This document shows, piece after piece, positions 63,727 to 64,000 of a stretch of DNA of 64,000 nucleotides. The notes below the pieces were generated by a model. That model saw only the letters and a program-made list of their open reading frames with translations. It had not been told where the DNA came from and ran no database searches. Each line of letters opens with the position of its first letter. The first letter of the stretch is position 1. A program made the translations under genes and the position numbers. Origin of the DNA: Leptospiraceae bacterium (GTDB lineage: Bacteria; Spirochaetota; Leptospiria; Leptospirales; Leptospiraceae); contig CANGZW010000004.1 in the NCBI GenBank assembly GCA_947458405.1, forward strand, positions 1-64,000, written 5' to 3'.

Positions 63727-64000
63727 ATGCGAATACTTCCAAAAATAAAATTTCAATTAAAATTATTTTTAAGTAATATATTTTTGACAGCACTAGCCTG
63801 CTTTGCGCTTGGTTTTACAGTTTCAAAAATTTCATCTGAAATCTATTTACAAATGTTTTTAGATGATAAAAAAAATTTGATGTTAAATATAACTGAATTA
63901 ATAGACGGAGATTTACATTCTAAATTTAATTCTCCCAAATCAAGCTCAGATCCGAGATATGAAAAACTTATAAATTATTTTGTAGATTTATCTAGAAGAG
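63727..64000 (+). CDS. Membrane sensor protein, 5' part only
   Basis: An ATG at 63727 opens a frame that runs to the window edge (about 91 residues). It has an N-terminal membrane segment (LFLSNIFLTALACFALGF) followed by an extracytoplasmic start of ELIDGDLHSKFNSPKSSSDPRYEKLINYF, a pattern common at the start of sensor domains of bacterial adenylate cyclase, histidine kinase or phosphatase receptors. The output domain lies outside the window. Confidence 0.75.
   Translation, partial: MRILPKIKFQLKLFLSNIFLTALACFALGFTVSKISSEIYLQMFLDDKKNLMLNITELIDGDLHSKFNSPKSSSDPRYEKLINYFVDLSRR

Noticed and set aside
1..64000. tRNA, rRNA, CRISPR, transposase or prophage
   Set aside because: Scanned by eye for repeats, T-loop-like GGTTCGA motifs and known genes; none found, though small RNAs would escape this.

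Overview
The window is a low-GC (about 30 % by eye), densely packed bacterial chromosome segment using the standard code. No rRNA, tRNA, CRISPR array, insertion sequence or phage gene was recognised. The gene content suggests a spirochete, most likely of the Leptospirales. Pointers are many lipoproteins with relaxed lipoboxes, PEGA/DUF1566 and SpoIIE-type signalling proteins, a motility-associated DUF115 protein, FliG/MotA-like modules and a MurA with Asp in place of the fosfomycin-target Cys. This placement is inference from family content, not from a marker-gene search.

Layout. 1-5.7 kb: an edge-truncated secreted Vps62-like protein with an EF-hand-like loop, msrA, a lipoprotein, a NifU-like/pentapeptide fusion, a CoA pyrophosphatase and ribonuclease D. 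5.7-14.2 kb: purF, convergent with a rod-shape operon (mreB-mreC-mreD-mrdA-rodA-unknown) whose genes are joined by stop/start overlaps. 14.2-16.8 kb: a long spacer, a DUF115 glycosylation-type gene split by a frameshift at an A10 tract, and an omega-like acidic protein. 17-24 kb: a thioredoxin-like lipoprotein, a glutamine amidotransferase, secA, a DnaC-like ATPase, folK, panB and a delta-9-type desaturase. 24-27.7 kb: a lipoprotein/DASS transporter/metallo-beta-lactamase-fold operon. 27.9-32.2 kb: hrpB, a TetR regulator and a second desaturase with a strong terminator and a palindromic operator candidate.

32.3-37.4 kb is the most unusual part. It is a tightly spaced minus-strand run of an SDR enzyme, a small secreted protein, three paralogous proteins built from a MotA-cytoplasmic-like module and (in two of them) a FliG C-terminal-like module, a PEGA/DUF1566 protein, and a nucleotidyltransferase with a small partner. 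The three paralogs look like soluble fusions of the stator and rotor parts that normally touch each other in the flagellar motor.

37.6-46 kb: a patatin, pdxJ, a lipoprotein, acpP, an rnc-nudix-aroB-mscS cluster, tpx (good promoter, with a Fur/PerR-like palindrome upstream), a phosphatidyltransferase and a secreted protein. 46.4-54.2 kb: murA-ferredoxin-amine oxidase, a zinc-ribbon/CAP/MFS cluster, a P-loop kinase and a NeuB-family synthase. 54-64 kb: two SpoIIE/RsbU-type phosphatase receptors (one with an EF-hand-like loop in its sensor), a transaldolase-like gene, a sodium:solute symporter, an SDR, an acyl-CoA synthetase and the start of another membrane sensor.

Themes: envelope and shape (mre operon, murA, acpP, desaturases, acyl-CoA synthetase), cofactor supply (folK, panB, pdxJ), redox defence (msrA, tpx, thioredoxin-like lipoprotein), and signalling/motility-derived modules.
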